Assembly (NCBI RefSeq): GCF_019977735.1
Contig: NZ_AP025018.1
Span: 7,940,580 to 8,004,579, forward strand
Reading direction: 5' to 3'
DNA: 64,000 nucleotides
DNA from: Calothrix sp. PCC 7716
Lineage (GTDB): Bacteria; Cyanobacteriota; Cyanobacteriia; Cyanobacteriales; Nostocaceae
Shown here: piece by piece, positions 8,414 through 15,495 of the stretch
How the letters are laid out: every line of letters starts with the position of its first letter
How positions within the stretch are numbered: position 1 is the first letter of the stretch
The notes under the pieces: generated by a model
The model's database searches: none
The model's input: the letters and a program-made list of their open reading frames with translations, nothing else
Told to the model about the DNA's origin: nothing
Position numbers and translations under genes: made by a program

Positions 8414-8695
8414 TCAAATTATTTGCGAAATAACTTGAGCTAAGTCAAAATCTTTCTGCGTCAACCCACCTGCATCATGGGTAGTTAAGGTTATTTTTAC
8501 TGTATTATAAGAAATTTCTATATCTGGGTGATGTCCTGCTGACTCCGCAGGCGCCACCAGCTTATTGACAAAATCTATTGCTTGAATAAAATCTTTAAAC
8601 TTACGTGTTGCACATAGCGTCTTTGATTCAACGCTCCATCCATTTAGAACTTGCACACGCTCTTGAATCTCTGATTCGTTTAATAATGGCGCCAT
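8414..8695 (-). CDS. Pterin-4a-carbinolamine dehydratase
   Basis: This is a 93-residue single-domain protein of the PCD/DCoH family (PhhB type), which dehydrates 4a-hydroxytetrahydropterin to quinonoid dihydropterin. The family motif is clear: ESAGHHPDIEISYNTVKITL followed by TTHDAGGLTQKD, with the histidine pair and the downstream His expected at the active site. Many cyanobacteria and plastids carry this protein without an obvious aromatic-amino-acid hydroxylase, so its physiological role may differ from amino-acid recycling. It lies downstream, on the same strand, of a structured RNA region, and may be under that leader's control. Confidence 0.9.
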   Translation of the reverse strand: MAPLLNESEIQERVQVLNGWSVESKTLCATRKFKDFIQAIDFVNKLVAPAESAGHHPDIEISYNTVKITLTTHDAGGLTQKDFDLAQVISQII

Positions 8696-8790
8696 CTTTT
8701 ACATACCTTCTATCTAGTTTGCACTTCATCCTGATATAGGCATTTTACAGCGATTTGTTAATGTTTATGTAAAACAATCCATAAAACTAT

Positions 8791-8828
8791 CCGCCCTTAC
8801 TTAAATCAGGTGACTTAAGCAAAGGCGG
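8791..8828 (-). terminator. 17-bp hairpin at the 3' end of the structured RNA
   Basis: The minus strand folds CCGCC...GUC around an ACCU tetraloop with GAU...GGCGG, 17 pairs including three G-U. The following sequence ATAGTTTTATGG has only a short T run, so it may be a conditional terminator or simply an RNA 3' end. The pterin dehydratase start lies 96 bases further on. Confidence 0.45.
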
Positions 8829-8931
8829 TCTAGTCGGGTCTTCAGGTTGCAACCAGACTGCCGGAAGGAACTCCAAGCATAATCTAGCCACTTAAGCTAA
8901 CTTAGTCAGATAAGCAGACTAAGAGTAACTC

Positions 8932-9003
8932 CTAGAGAACAGCCCCGGCACACAGCCGGCTAACTGCAACCTGATGACCCATGCGTATACTACTTTCTAT
9001 CAT
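8932..9003 (-). CDS. 23-codon ORF in structured RNA (candidate leader peptide)
   Basis: The ORF encodes 23 residues beginning MIESSIRMGHQVAV and ending LCAGAVL. It starts 7 bases after AAGGAGGT (9011-9018), a full-length match to the 16S rRNA anti-Shine-Dalgarno tail. An in-frame ATG two codons earlier (9009-9007) is too close to that site. Codons 8-13 form one arm of the long-range helix, so translation would have to unwind the RNA. This layout is like attenuation or arrest leader peptides. The peptide is not one I recognise. Confidence 0.45.
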   Translation of the reverse strand: MIESSIRMGHQVAVSRLCAGAVL

Positions 9004-9086
9004 GGGCATCACCTCCTTGTTGCCTAAACGGTCTTAGTCTTAAAAGGCAGAAACTTAAAGCTTCCGGGTGTTTATTCCTGTAAACA

Positions 9087-9117
9087 AATATAGCACATAC
9101 GAACGCTAGATTGTCTA
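9087..9117 (-). promoter_or_regulatory. Candidate promoter of the structured RNA
   Basis: On the minus strand, TAGACA (9117-9112) and TATATT (9092-9087) are 19 bases apart, and TGC directly before the -10 makes it an extended -10. It lies just downstream of the psbD terminator, so the RNA would have its own start near 9080. Confidence 0.45.
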
Positions 9118-9141
9118 GACTTTTTTAGGAAAATTCCACAA

Positions 9142-9168
9142 AAAAACCCTACCTTTAAGGTAGGGTTT
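9142..9168 (-). terminator. psbD terminator
   Basis: AAAACCCTACCTT-AA-AGGTAGGGTTTT is a near-perfect hairpin followed on the minus strand by T7, about 45 bases after the psbD stop. This is a textbook intrinsic terminator and marks psbD as ending alone. Confidence 0.85.
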
Positions 9169-9211
9169 TCCTCTTTAACGCTCGTAGCGTTACTGTTTAA
9201 CATTACCAAGC

Positions 9212-10270
9212 TTACAGCGCGTTACCACGAGGTAATACTTCTTCTGGGAATATGAACTTCTCGTGAGGTTGGTCTTGAGGCGCCATCCAAGCACGAATAC
9301 CTTCGTTAAGAAGAATGTTCTTGGTGTAGAAGGTTTCAAATTCGGGGTCTTCTGCAGCACGTAACTCTTGTGATACGAAGTCGTAAGCACGTAGGTTAAG
9401 CGCAAGACCAACGATACCAACTGCACTCATCCATAACCCTGTTACAGGTACGAATAACATAAAGAAGTGCAACCAGCGTTTGTTAGAGAAAGCAATACCG
9501 AAAATCTGTGACCAGAAACGGTTTGCAGTCACCATCGAATAGGTTTCTTCTGCTTGAGTTGGGTTGAACGCACGGAAGGTGTTCGATGCGTCACCATCTT
9601 CAAATAATGTGTTTTCTACTGTTGCACCGTGAATAGCACATAACAACGCACCACCAAGTACACCTGCCACACCCATCATATGGAAGGGGTTGAGTGTCCA
9701 GTTGTGGAAACCTTGTAAGAACAGTAAGAAACGGAAAATTGCTGCGACTCCAAAGCTAGGAGCAAAGAACCATGATGATTGACCCAAGGGGTACATCAAG
9801 AATACACTGACAAATACAGCGATAGGCGCACTAAAAGCAATTGCGTTGTAAGGACGAATTCCTACCAAGCGAGCAACTTCAAACTGACGTAGCATAAAGC
9901 CAATCAATCCGAAGGCGCCGTGCAATGCTACGAATGCCCACAAACCACCCAATTGACACCAACGGGTAAAATCACCTTGTGCTTCAGGTCCCCACAGCAG
10001 TAACAATGAGTGTCCCATTGCATCTGCAGGAGTTGAAACAGCTACTGTTAAAAAGTTACAACCTTCTAAATAACTAGATGCTAACCCGTGAGTATACCAA
10101 GAAGTTACAAAAGTTGTTCCAGTTAACCAACCGCCAAGCGCTAGGAAAGCACAGGGAAATAGTAAAATCCCTGACCAACCTACAAATACGAAACGGTCAC
10201 GCTTTAACCAGTCGTCGAGTACGTCAAACCACCCACGGCTTCTGGGGGCACGTCCTACTGCAATGGTCAT
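9212..10270 (-). CDS. psbD: Photosystem II D2 reaction-centre protein
   Basis: This is a full-length 352-residue D2 protein of the photosystem II core in the thylakoid membrane, with five transmembrane helices. Expected residues are present: Tyr160 (TyrD), His189 next to it, His197 (chlorophyll PD2 ligand), and His214 and His268 (non-haem iron ligands). The ATG at 10270 has GGAGA 9 bases upstream. The gene is monocistronic: no psbC overlaps its 3' end and a terminator follows. In cyanobacteria with two psbD genes, psbDI overlaps psbC and psbDII stands alone and is induced by high light, so this is probably the psbDII copy (inference). An inverted repeat at 10357-10381 lies upstream. Confidence 0.97.
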   Translation of the reverse strand: MTIAVGRAPRSRGWFDVLDDWLKRDRFVFVGWSGILLFPCAFLALGGWLTGTTFVTSWYTHGLASSYLEGCNFLTVAVSTPADAMGHSLLLLWGPEAQGDFTRWCQLGGLWAFVALHGAFGLIGFMLRQFEVARLVGIRPYNAIAFSAPIAVFVSVFLMYPLGQSSWFFAPSFGVAAIFRFLLFLQGFHNWTLNPFHMMGVAGVLGGALLCAIHGATVENTLFEDGDASNTFRAFNPTQAEETYSMVTANRFWSQIFGIAFSNKRWLHFFMLFVPVTGLWMSAVGIVGLALNLRAYDFVSQELRAAEDPEFETFYTKNILLNEGIRAWMAPQDQPHEKFIFPEEVLPRGNAL

Positions 10271-10356
10271 GACTAGAGAATCTCCAGGATATTATAATTA
10301 CAAGAATTTTACCTATCTATGTGCCGAAATAAAAGTATTGGCTTTTAGACAGATAA

Positions 10357-10381
10357 TTAACTGAACGTCAAATTCAGTTAA
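10357..10381 (-). promoter_or_regulatory. 9-bp inverted repeat in psbD upstream region
   Basis: TTAACTGAA-7 bases-TTCAGTTAA is a perfect inverted repeat 87-111 bases upstream of psbD. The loop on the minus strand contains TTTGACG, a possible -35 element. A TATAAT at 10296-10291 is too close to the start codon to be convincing as the main -10. An operator or promoter role is inferred. Confidence 0.4.
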
Positions 10382-10549
10382 CAATTTTTTACTCTCTCTA
10401 ATATAGTAAAGCCTATTTACTTATTTTTCCAGGGGGGTTTTTAATATAACTCAGCACTAAACAGGGCAATAATGCATACGTAGCATACAATACAGCAATT
10501 GTAGAGAAATATTAAGAATAAGTAAAATATATTTATGAAGTTAAAAGTT

Positions 10550-10631
10550 GTAGAGACGTGACATGTCGCGTCTCTACAGGAGGCGCGGAGTTGTAAAGAC
10601 CGTACATGTACTGTCTCAACTCTGCGCGCTA
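10550..10631. repeat. Two adjacent hairpins including a dispersed GTAGAGACGTGACATGTC repeat
   Basis: GTAGAGACG...CGTCTCTAC (10550-10577) is followed at once by a second stem, GCGCGGAGTTG with CAACTCTGCGCGC (ending near 10630). The first unit recurs at 49672-49699, and AGACGTG/CACGTCT relatives occur at 35426 and 48419. They sit 36 bases before a small gene, and the rest of the 10271-10666 gap holds only psbD upstream DNA. Confidence 0.6.
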
Positions 10632-10666
10632 GAATGATGGCTGAGATTTAATGAAGTAAAGCTGAA

Positions 10667-10939
10667 ATGTTCACCATCGATTTAACTGTAAAAAATACCG
10701 CTTTCCCTCTTTCGATACAACGTAAGTCTTCTGAAGATGCTGAGGCAGTTTACCAACTGATTACAACAGCTATGCGCTCAGGTACCCCAGATATTATTGA
10801 GCTAAAGTGTGAAGGTAAGACAGAGAAGAAAATTGCCGTTCGAGCAAGTGAAATTTCTGGGTTACAAGTTACTCAGAAAGAAGGTTCAGCAATTGGTACT
10901 GGTAGACCTCCTGGTTTCTTTGCGGTTACTGCTGAATAA
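10667..10939 (+). CDS. Conserved cyanobacterial small protein (UPF0367-like)
   Basis: This 90-residue protein begins MFTIDLTVKNTAFPLSIQRK and ends GRPPGFFAVTAE. I recognise the pattern as the UPF0367 family, found in most cyanobacteria, with unknown function. It has no signal peptide, membrane segment or catalytic motif; the fold looks like a small alpha/beta domain. It is followed 21 bases later by an ABC ATPase gene on the same strand, and the two probably form an operon. Confidence 0.7.
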   Translation: MFTIDLTVKNTAFPLSIQRKSSEDAEAVYQLITTAMRSGTPDIIELKCEGKTEKKIAVRASEISGLQVTQKEGSAIGTGRPPGFFAVTAE

Positions 10940-10960
10940 GCGGCACGCAAAAACAGCAGC

Positions 10961-11632
10961 ATGGTACAACTAGGTATTGAAGTCAAAGATTTAAACTTTA
11001 ACTGGACTTCTGGGCAAGAAGTTATTAAATCTTGTTCGTTGCAAGTGCCCAAAGGTGAGTTTTGGATGCTTTTAGGCACTAATGGCAGCGGTAAATCAAC
11101 TATATTAAGGCTGCTAGCTGGACTATTGGCGCCATTGTCGGGTGAAATTAAACTAAGGCAACCCGTTGGTTTTGTCTTCCAAAACCCCGACCACCAATTA
11201 GTCATGCCTACAGTCGGTGCTGATGTTGCATTTGGACTGGTAGAAGAAAAACTACCGTCCAAAGCTGTGAAAGCTAGAGTTGAAGAAGCATTAAATGCTG
11301 TCAACCTACTTTCGTTACAAAGGCGCCCAATTTATGCATTGAGCGGTGGACAAAAGCAGCGCGTTGCTATCGCTGGCGCCTTGGCACGTCATTGTGAAGT
11401 TCTATTATTAGATGAACCAACGGCATTACTTGACCCTGATAGCCAACTTGAACTTGTTGATGGTGTTCGTCGCTTAGTTAAAAGTAGAGGTATCACCGCT
11501 CTGTGGGTGACACACCGCTTGGACGAATTAAATTACTGTGATGGAGCTTTTTTACTCGAAAAAGGTGTACTCGTTGATAGTGGCTCTTCCCAACGACTTA
11601 AACAACGATTAATCGAAAGTGCTGAGTGCTGA
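10961..11632 (+). CDS. ABC transporter ATP-binding protein (ECF/CbiO-like)
   Basis: This is a 223-residue ABC ATPase with Walker A GTNGSGKST, Q-loop region VFQNPDHQ, signature LSGGQKQRVAIAGAL, Walker B VLLLDEPTA and H-loop VTHRLDEL. The VFQNPDHQL segment resembles energy-coupling-factor and cobalt/biotin-type ATPases (EcfA/CbiO). Its membrane partner is not in the window, so the substrate is unknown. The last codons (ESAEC) are encoded by the STRR repeat beginning at 11617, so the original C-terminus may have been altered by repeat insertion. Confidence 0.85.
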   Translation: MVQLGIEVKDLNFNWTSGQEVIKSCSLQVPKGEFWMLLGTNGSGKSTILRLLAGLLAPLSGEIKLRQPVGFVFQNPDHQLVMPTVGADVAFGLVEEKLPSKAVKARVEEALNAVNLLSLQRRPIYALSGGQKQRVAIAGALARHCEVLLLDEPTALLDPDSQLELVDGVRRLVKSRGITALWVTHRLDELNYCDGAFLLEKGVLVDSGSSQRLKQRLIESAEC

Positions 11633-11684
11633 GTAATGAGTGCTGAGTGGTGGTTTCTAATTCAGCACTCACCACTCAGCACTT
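11617..11684. repeat. STRR heptamer repeat with inverted arms
   Basis: Tandem GTGCTGAGT units are followed, after a short spacer, by ACTCAGCAC-type complements, so the block can form a hairpin. It overlaps the last codons and stop of the ABC ATPase gene and resembles those at 5285 and 57606. Confidence 0.8.
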
Positions 11685-11782
11685 TTAACTTAATTTGTAA
11701 CATGATGTTACAATAGGGACTTGGATTATGATAAGAGTTATGAACGATTTTGTTAACTCTAGAAAATTTGTGAATAAAAACC

Positions 11783-12331
11783 ATGTCCCGTTCTCTTGCA
11801 CCAGCCGTTCTATTAGTGGACGGCTACAATATAATAGGCGCCTGGTCTTGCCTAAAAAAGACTCGTGATACAGCTGGTCTTGAGGCAGCACGTGGTGAAT
11901 TAGTAGAATCTATGACTAATTACAGTGCTTTTAAAGGCTATCAAACCCAAATAGTTTTCGATGCTCAGTATCAAAATACTTGCAGCAATCGAGAGGTAAT
12001 AACAGAGCTTTTATCTGTTCATTACACTGAGTTTAACCAAACAGCAGATACTTATATAGAAAAAAGTTGTGCATCTTACCGTCATCACATTGCCCAGTCT
12101 TTAATATCGCGTGTCATTGTCGCTACATCAGACCGCGCACAGCAATTGATGATACAAGGTTACGGCGCCGAGTGGATGTCCGCTTTACAACTTTGTCACG
12201 ATGTTCAAACAAACGTTTGTCGTGCGCGTCAGAAGTATAATCCACGTAAACAATCTAACGGTAGATTTTTAGCTAATTCCATTGATGATAAAGCACGTCA
12301 GCGTTTAGCTGAGTTGCGTATGTTACCTTGA
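11783..12331 (+). CDS. NYN-domain (YacP/Rae1-like) RNA endonuclease
   Basis: This 182-residue protein has the NYN/PIN-fold acidic motifs of the YacP (DUF901) family: VLLVDGYNIIGAW near the N-terminus, TQIVFDAQY in the middle, FNQTADTYIEK and VIVATSDRAQQ. These aspartates are expected to bind the metal at the active site. Bacillus Rae1, a member, cleaves mRNA within the ribosome. No signal peptide is present, so it should act in the cytoplasm. A tRNA-Asn gene follows 244 bases downstream. The substrate in this organism is unknown. Confidence 0.82.
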   Translation: MSRSLAPAVLLVDGYNIIGAWSCLKKTRDTAGLEAARGELVESMTNYSAFKGYQTQIVFDAQYQNTCSNREVITELLSVHYTEFNQTADTYIEKSCASYRHHIAQSLISRVIVATSDRAQQLMIQGYGAEWMSALQLCHDVQTNVCRARQKYNPRKQSNGRFLANSIDDKARQRLAELRMLP

Positions 12332-12575
12332 TTCCTCGACCAGTATTCAACAATATGAACTTAACCGATAACTACGGTTGCGTGACTCTCTAATATTACT
12401 ATTAGGGAGTTACTGCTTTTATATCATTATATAGTCAAGTAATAATCTTTATTGCAACATCTGAAATGCTTTATTTGTAAGCCTTTCAATAAAAAATCGG
12501 AAAAAGCAAAAAAAAATTCAAAAACACTTGCCATTTTTAAACTTTACCTCTACTATTATTAATTGTGCGCCACAT

Positions 12576-12647
12576 TCCTCAGTAGCTCAGTGGTAGAGCG
12601 GTCGGCTGTTAACCGATTGGTCGCAGGTTCGAATCCTGCCTGGGGAG
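12576..12647 (+). tRNA. tRNA-Asn (anticodon GTT)
   Basis: The 72-base gene folds into a full cloverleaf. The acceptor stem TCCTCAG pairs with CTGGGGA (one G-T), the D arm contains AGCTCAGTGGTAGAGC, the anticodon loop is CTGTTAA, and the T arm is GCAGG-TTCGAAT-CCTGC. The 3' CCA is not encoded. There is no integrase or duplicated 3' end nearby, so it does not look like a used attachment site. Confidence 0.97.
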
Positions 12648-12691
12648 TATTCAAGATAACAAATAATTATAGAGAGGTTGAGGTTTGTAAG

Positions 12692-13888
12692 ATGATGAAT
12701 TTTAAGCCTCATGCTTCTTATTTTCAAAGGTACTGGTTACTTGAGAGAAATATAAACTTTTTAAATCATGCTTCATTTGGTGCCTGTCCACGACCTATTC
12801 TAGAAGTGCAAGCAAAGTTACGTTCGCAATTAGAAAATGAACCATTAAGGTTTTTTGGTAGAGAATGGGAACCGTTATTAGATGATTCGAGAAATAAACT
12901 TGCTTGTTTTTTAGGTGTAGAACCACAAGATTTAGTATTTGTACCTAATGCGACGACAGGAGTTAACGCTGTACTGCGTTCGCTAAAGTTTTCACCCAAT
13001 GATGAGTTATTGACTACAAGCCATGAGTATAACGCTTGTCGGAATGCGCTTGATTTTGTGGCAAATTGTGCAGGTGCAAAGGTGATAGTAGCAGATGTTC
13101 CTTTTCCTATTGAGTCATCAGAGCAAGTTATTAAAGCAGTTATAGAAAAAGTTTCACCAAAAACGCGGTTAGCACTTTTAGACCATATAACAAGTCAAAC
13201 TGGGTTAATATTTCCAATTCAGCAATTAGTCAAAGAATTACAAGCGCGCGGTGTTGATGTACTAGTCGATGGCGCCCATGCACCCGGAATGTTGTCTTTA
13301 AATTTGAGTGAAATAGGCGCCACTTACTATACAGGAAATTGTCATAAATGGTTGTGCGCTCCAAAGGGTGCTGCATTTTTGTACGTTAAGCGTTCAAAAC
13401 AGCCACAAATACGTCCTTTAACTATAAGTCATGGCGCCAATTCTAAGCTCACACATAAAAGTCTGTATCAATTAGAATTTGACTGGATGGGTACAGACGA
13501 CCCAACGGCTTACATGTGTGTAGGTGAAGCTATACAATTTATGGGTTCGCTTTTAGATGGTGGTTGGAATGAATTAATGCAACGCAACCACGATTTAGTA
13601 ATGCATGGAAGACAGATAATTTGTGAAATGCTAAATATGGCACCACCCTGTCCAGAAGAAATGATTGGCTCAATGTCAAGTTTAACCGTTCCTAAAATAT
13701 TAGATAAATATACTTATATATCACTTCATGATGAATTATTTGATAAGTATGGAATTGAAGTGCAAGTAGTTCCGTGGCAGGGAGAATCAAAGTTATTATT
13801 TAGAATTTCAGCACAGATTTATAATTCAATCGAACAGTATAATAGCTTAGGTGAAGCACTCCAAGAAATTATTAAAAGTTTAACTTGA
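12692..13888 (+). CDS. Class V aminotransferase (isopenicillin-N-epimerase-like)
   Basis: This is a PLP-dependent fold-type I enzyme of about 398 residues. Key parts are LNHASFGACPRPI at the N-terminus, VFVPNATTGVNAVLRSL (PLP phosphate region), VDVLVDGAHAPGM (PLP-ring Asp) and TGNCHKWLCAPKGAAFLYV, where the Lys after His is the Schiff-base residue. This pattern matches the CefD/isopenicillin-N-epimerase-like group of class V rather than IscS cysteine desulfurases; the substrate is unknown. The frame is open upstream through the tRNA gene, but the real start must be the ATG at 12692 (or 12695), after an AGAGAGG ribosome-binding site. Confidence 0.85.
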   Translation: MMNFKPHASYFQRYWLLERNINFLNHASFGACPRPILEVQAKLRSQLENEPLRFFGREWEPLLDDSRNKLACFLGVEPQDLVFVPNATTGVNAVLRSLKFSPNDELLTTSHEYNACRNALDFVANCAGAKVIVADVPFPIESSEQVIKAVIEKVSPKTRLALLDHITSQTGLIFPIQQLVKELQARGVDVLVDGAHAPGMLSLNLSEIGATYYTGNCHKWLCAPKGAAFLYVKRSKQPQIRPLTISHGANSKLTHKSLYQLEFDWMGTDDPTAYMCVGEAIQFMGSLLDGGWNELMQRNHDLVMHGRQIICEMLNMAPPCPEEMIGSMSSLTVPKILDKYTYISLHDELFDKYGIEVQVVPWQGESKLLFRISAQIYNSIEQYNSLGEALQEIIKSLT

Positions 13889-14189
13889 TAACTTTTTATT
13901 TAATATATTGTTTTTGTATATGGTGCGTAACAGCTTTTTGTTTTTGCGTTTTATTCCAGGATTTTTCATACTGTTACATACCCTACGTCATACCAAAGAA
14001 TAAATAATTTTAATTTATGTCTTTTGGTAGATTTGTAAGCAATGCGAATCATGCGGTAGGCAGATTAAAAATAATCATGCTGGAGACGTATTGCGAATAT
14101 GTAGTAATCTTATCAAAATAAAGTTAACAAATTAAATAATTTCTAAATTTGAATGAACGCAATCTGTTTATTCTTCTGGAAAGGAAGCA
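13889..14189. other. Intergenic, about 300 bp, no gene seen
   Basis: This AT-rich stretch has no plausible ORF, RNA fold or repeat that I can support. GGAAAGGAAG just before 14190 is the ribosome-binding site of the next gene. Confidence 0.5.
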
Positions 14190-15455
14190 ATGTTTTTTAT
14201 GGAAAGTAAGCTTTTACAAGTAGTTGCTGACTTTCCAGCGGCAAAACTTAACCACGTTTTACCTACATTCTCACCTGTATTAGTTCAAAAGGCGCCGTTG
14301 TTCAGTTGCGAGGTTTGTGTAATTGTTCCGGTTCGCAATGAAGCTCAAACTTTGGTGCATACGCTAAAAGCTTTGCTACACCAATTTGACCTAGAAGGGC
14401 AACGTTTAGATACCAAACGCTACGAAGTCATAGTACTCTTGAATAATTGCAGCGATAACTCAGCAGATATTGCAAAGAGTTTTGCCGAACAACATCAAGA
14501 ATTAGAGTTGCATCTTGTAGAAATGACTCTTCCTCCAGAGCAAGCTTATATTGGCAGAGTGCGCCAGATTTTGATGGATGAAGCATATCGTCGTTTAAGC
14601 ATTATTGGGCGCAAGCGAGGAGTTATTGCTTCAACAGATGGAGATTCACAAGTCAGTCCTACTTGGATTGCTGCTAACCTTTATGAAATATCTTGCGGCG
14701 CCGATGCAATAGGAGGAAGAATAATCACAAGTTATGATGGTCGTAAGAAGTTAGACCCTTATGCAAAAGCTTGTTTTTTGCGTGAGGTCGGTTATCGGTA
14801 TTTAATTGCAGAGTTAGAAAGTTATCTTGACCCTGACCCCTTTGACCCTTTTCCTAGGCACTATCAACACTACGGTGCTTCTTTAGCTGTCACCGCAGAA
14901 ATGTATGCACTTGCTGGTGGTTTACCACCTGTGCGAACTCCTGAAGATGTAGCTTTTTACCATGCTTTAGTACGAGAGAACGCGCGATTTCGTCACAGTC
15001 CATTAGTCCGCGTAACAACTTCAGCTAGACAAACTGGACGTACAAATAACGGTTTGGCTAATCAGTTGAATGAGTGGACAAAAATGGGAAGGCAAAATCA
15101 AGTGTTTCTTGTTGAGTCTTTTCAAGCTATTGAGACACGTTTACGCGCACGTCACCAACTCCGAAAAATATGGAAAGGTGTTCTAAATGGTTATCAGGTG
15201 ACTTCAAATCAGGTGGCGCCTATTTCAGATACTTTGGGAATTGATACTCAATGGTTGCTACAGGAATTAACGCAACCAAATACGTTTGGACATTTATTTG
15301 AACAAGTAGAACAGCGTATGTCCGATGAGGGAGTTTGGAACGCGCGGTTTATGTATGTAGATATTCAGGAAGCGATTATTGATTTGCGGAGGTGTGTAGA
15401 GAGATTGAGACCTCATGCCACCGCAAATGCTCCTAATTCACTGTATTGCCAGTAG
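14190..15455 (+). CDS. Family 2 glycosyltransferase
   Basis: This 421-residue protein has a GT-A fold: CVIVPVRNEAQTLVHTLKAL as the nucleotide-binding strand and helix, VIVLLNNCSDNSADIAKSF, and the acidic STDGDSQVSP as the DXD-like motif. There is no transmembrane segment. GT2 enzymes transfer sugars from nucleotide donors, often to lipids or polysaccharides; donor and acceptor cannot be read from the sequence. A second ATG lies 12 bases into the frame; the GGAAAGGAAG site fits the first better. It converges on the 1500-residue exoprotein gene with a shared terminator between. Confidence 0.8.
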   Translation: MFFMESKLLQVVADFPAAKLNHVLPTFSPVLVQKAPLFSCEVCVIVPVRNEAQTLVHTLKALLHQFDLEGQRLDTKRYEVIVLLNNCSDNSADIAKSFAEQHQELELHLVEMTLPPEQAYIGRVRQILMDEAYRRLSIIGRKRGVIASTDGDSQVSPTWIAANLYEISCGADAIGGRIITSYDGRKKLDPYAKACFLREVGYRYLIAELESYLDPDPFDPFPRHYQHYGASLAVTAEMYALAGGLPPVRTPEDVAFYHALVRENARFRHSPLVRVTTSARQTGRTNNGLANQLNEWTKMGRQNQVFLVESFQAIETRLRARHQLRKIWKGVLNGYQVTSNQVAPISDTLGIDTQWLLQELTQPNTFGHLFEQVEQRMSDEGVWNARFMYVDIQEAIIDLRRCVERLRPHATANAPNSLYCQ

Positions 15456-15457
15456 AT

Positions 15458-15483
15458 AAATAGGGGTTTTAAAATCCCTATTT
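15458..15483. terminator. Bidirectional terminator between convergent genes
   Basis: AAATAGGG-GTTTTAAAAT-CCCTATTT is a perfect stem with A/T-rich flanks on both sides, placed 3 bases after one stop codon and 13 before the other. It can serve both convergent genes. Confidence 0.75.
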
Positions 15484-15495
15484 ATTTATTATAAA

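Larger units (their letters stand above)
8785..9080 (-). ncRNA. Structured leader-like RNA with embedded short ORF
   Basis: This is a GC-richer island between psbD and the pterin dehydratase gene. It has four stems on the minus strand. The first is a long-range helix pairing 8965-8980 with 8836-8851 (15 of 16 positions). The second is CCGGC-TGTGT-GCCGG (8945-8959). The third is CTTAGTC/GACTAAG (8901-8923). The last is a 17-bp 3' hairpin (8791-8828). In the last hairpin three positions are mismatched on the plus strand but become G-U pairs on the minus strand, which indicates minus-strand transcription. A promoter (9087-9117) and a 23-codon ORF with a perfect Shine-Dalgarno are present. I do not recognise it as 6S, tmRNA, RNase P, SRP RNA, a group I intron or a known riboswitch. 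Confidence 0.55.

Noticed and set aside
8785-9080. Group I intron, 6S RNA, tmRNA or RNase P RNA
   Set aside because: None of the conserved cores of these RNAs could be found, and there is no flanking exon or tRNA; it is kept as an unassigned structured RNA.
10291-10296. TATAAT as the psbD -10 element
   Set aside because: It would place the transcript start about 14 bases before the start codon, overlapping the ribosome-binding site, with no matching -35.
12576-12647. tRNA-Asn as an integration site of a mobile island
   Set aside because: No integrase, no duplicated tRNA end and normal housekeeping genes on both sides.
12563-12691. Upstream extension of the class V aminotransferase frame
   Set aside because: It runs through the complete tRNA-Asn gene; the protein start is the ATG after the tRNA.
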